5,309 bases of DNA from CAG-791 sp002390025 (lineage in GTDB: Bacteria; Bacillota; Clostridia; Lachnospirales; Lachnospiraceae): NCBI GenBank assembly GCA_946543465.1, contig CAMNLR010000075.1, positions 1 through 5,309 of the forward strand. The letters are read 5' to 3'. This document shows positions 5,262 through 5,309 of this stretch, one piece after another; the first letter of the stretch is position 1; each line of letters starts with the position of its first letter. Both the position numbers and the translations under genes were made by a program. The notes below the pieces were generated by a model. It saw only the letters and a program-made list of their open reading frames with translations, had not been told where the DNA came from and searched no databases.

Positions 5262-5304
5262 GCGTTCGCCCATGCTAAATTCGCTCCGCGAATGGGGCGA
5301 ACGC
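5262..5304. repeat. Long two-part inverted repeat (hairpin 2)
   Basis: GCGTTCGCCC (5262-5271) pairs perfectly with GGGCGAACGC (5295-5304). Inside, ATTCGC (5279-5284) pairs perfectly with GCGAAT (5288-5293) over a TCC loop. The seven bases ATGCTAA are left unpaired on one side and a single G on the other, giving a stem with an asymmetric bulge. It begins two bases after hairpin 1 ends, forming a paired-palindrome arrangement like the composite extragenic repeats of other bacteria. A TTT at the window edge could begin a T tract, but the sequence ends there. Confidence 0.85.
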
Positions 5305-5309
5305 CGTTT

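Overview
The window looks like a piece of a Clostridia chromosome, most likely from a gut Lachnospiraceae relative. This is judged from the style of the proteins (a Big_2/Fn3-type surface protein, a DUF1653 protein, a cytoplasmic GH32 enzyme, a macrodomain fusion), from AGGAGG-type ribosome binding sites, and from intergenic palindromes built on GAACCGTCCC. No species can be named from the sequence alone. All gene-length coding regions read rightward; only the first codon of a leftward gene shows at the left edge.

Left edge (1-87): the end of an insertion sequence, probably IS66 family. Read on the minus strand it starts GTAAGCGTCAAATAG and leads after 84 bases to a strong ribosome binding site and an ATG at the window edge, the likely first transposase-operon gene running out of the window. 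The element abuts 88-1220, the 3' part of a large cell-surface protein gene (Ig-like/Big_2 plus two Fn3-like modules) that has lost its start and is probably a pseudogene.

Middle left (1221-1982): a cluster of REP-like repeats (one 15-bp perfect inverted repeat and five direct GAACCGTCCC copies) runs straight into a good sigma-A promoter (TTCAAA, 17 bp, TATAAT). That promoter drives a small DUF1653 gene (1583-1840). A GC-rich, potentially structured stretch and a terminator-like hairpin follow, only about 30 bases before the ribosome binding site of the next gene.

Middle right (2021-3688): an intracellular glycoside hydrolase family 32 enzyme (sucrose-6-phosphate hydrolase / beta-fructosidase type) with all three catalytic motifs. 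It carries an unusual low-complexity insertion of about 70 residues inside the beta-propeller. No sugar transporter or regulator lies beside it here.

Right (3691-5309): 2.5 units of a 77-bp tandem repeat separate GH32 from a gene for a macrodomain fused to a Cys/His-containing C-terminal module. The macrodomain has Asn where MacroD-type hydrolases have the catalytic Asp, and its second ligand loop is rewritten. After it come about 290 bases without a gene but dense in strong hairpins, ending in two back-to-back long inverted repeats. The four genes show no obvious shared pathway; the window reads as accessory sequence shaped by an insertion sequence and several palindromic repeat families. 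The best candidates for something undescribed are the macrodomain fusion and the hairpin repeats.
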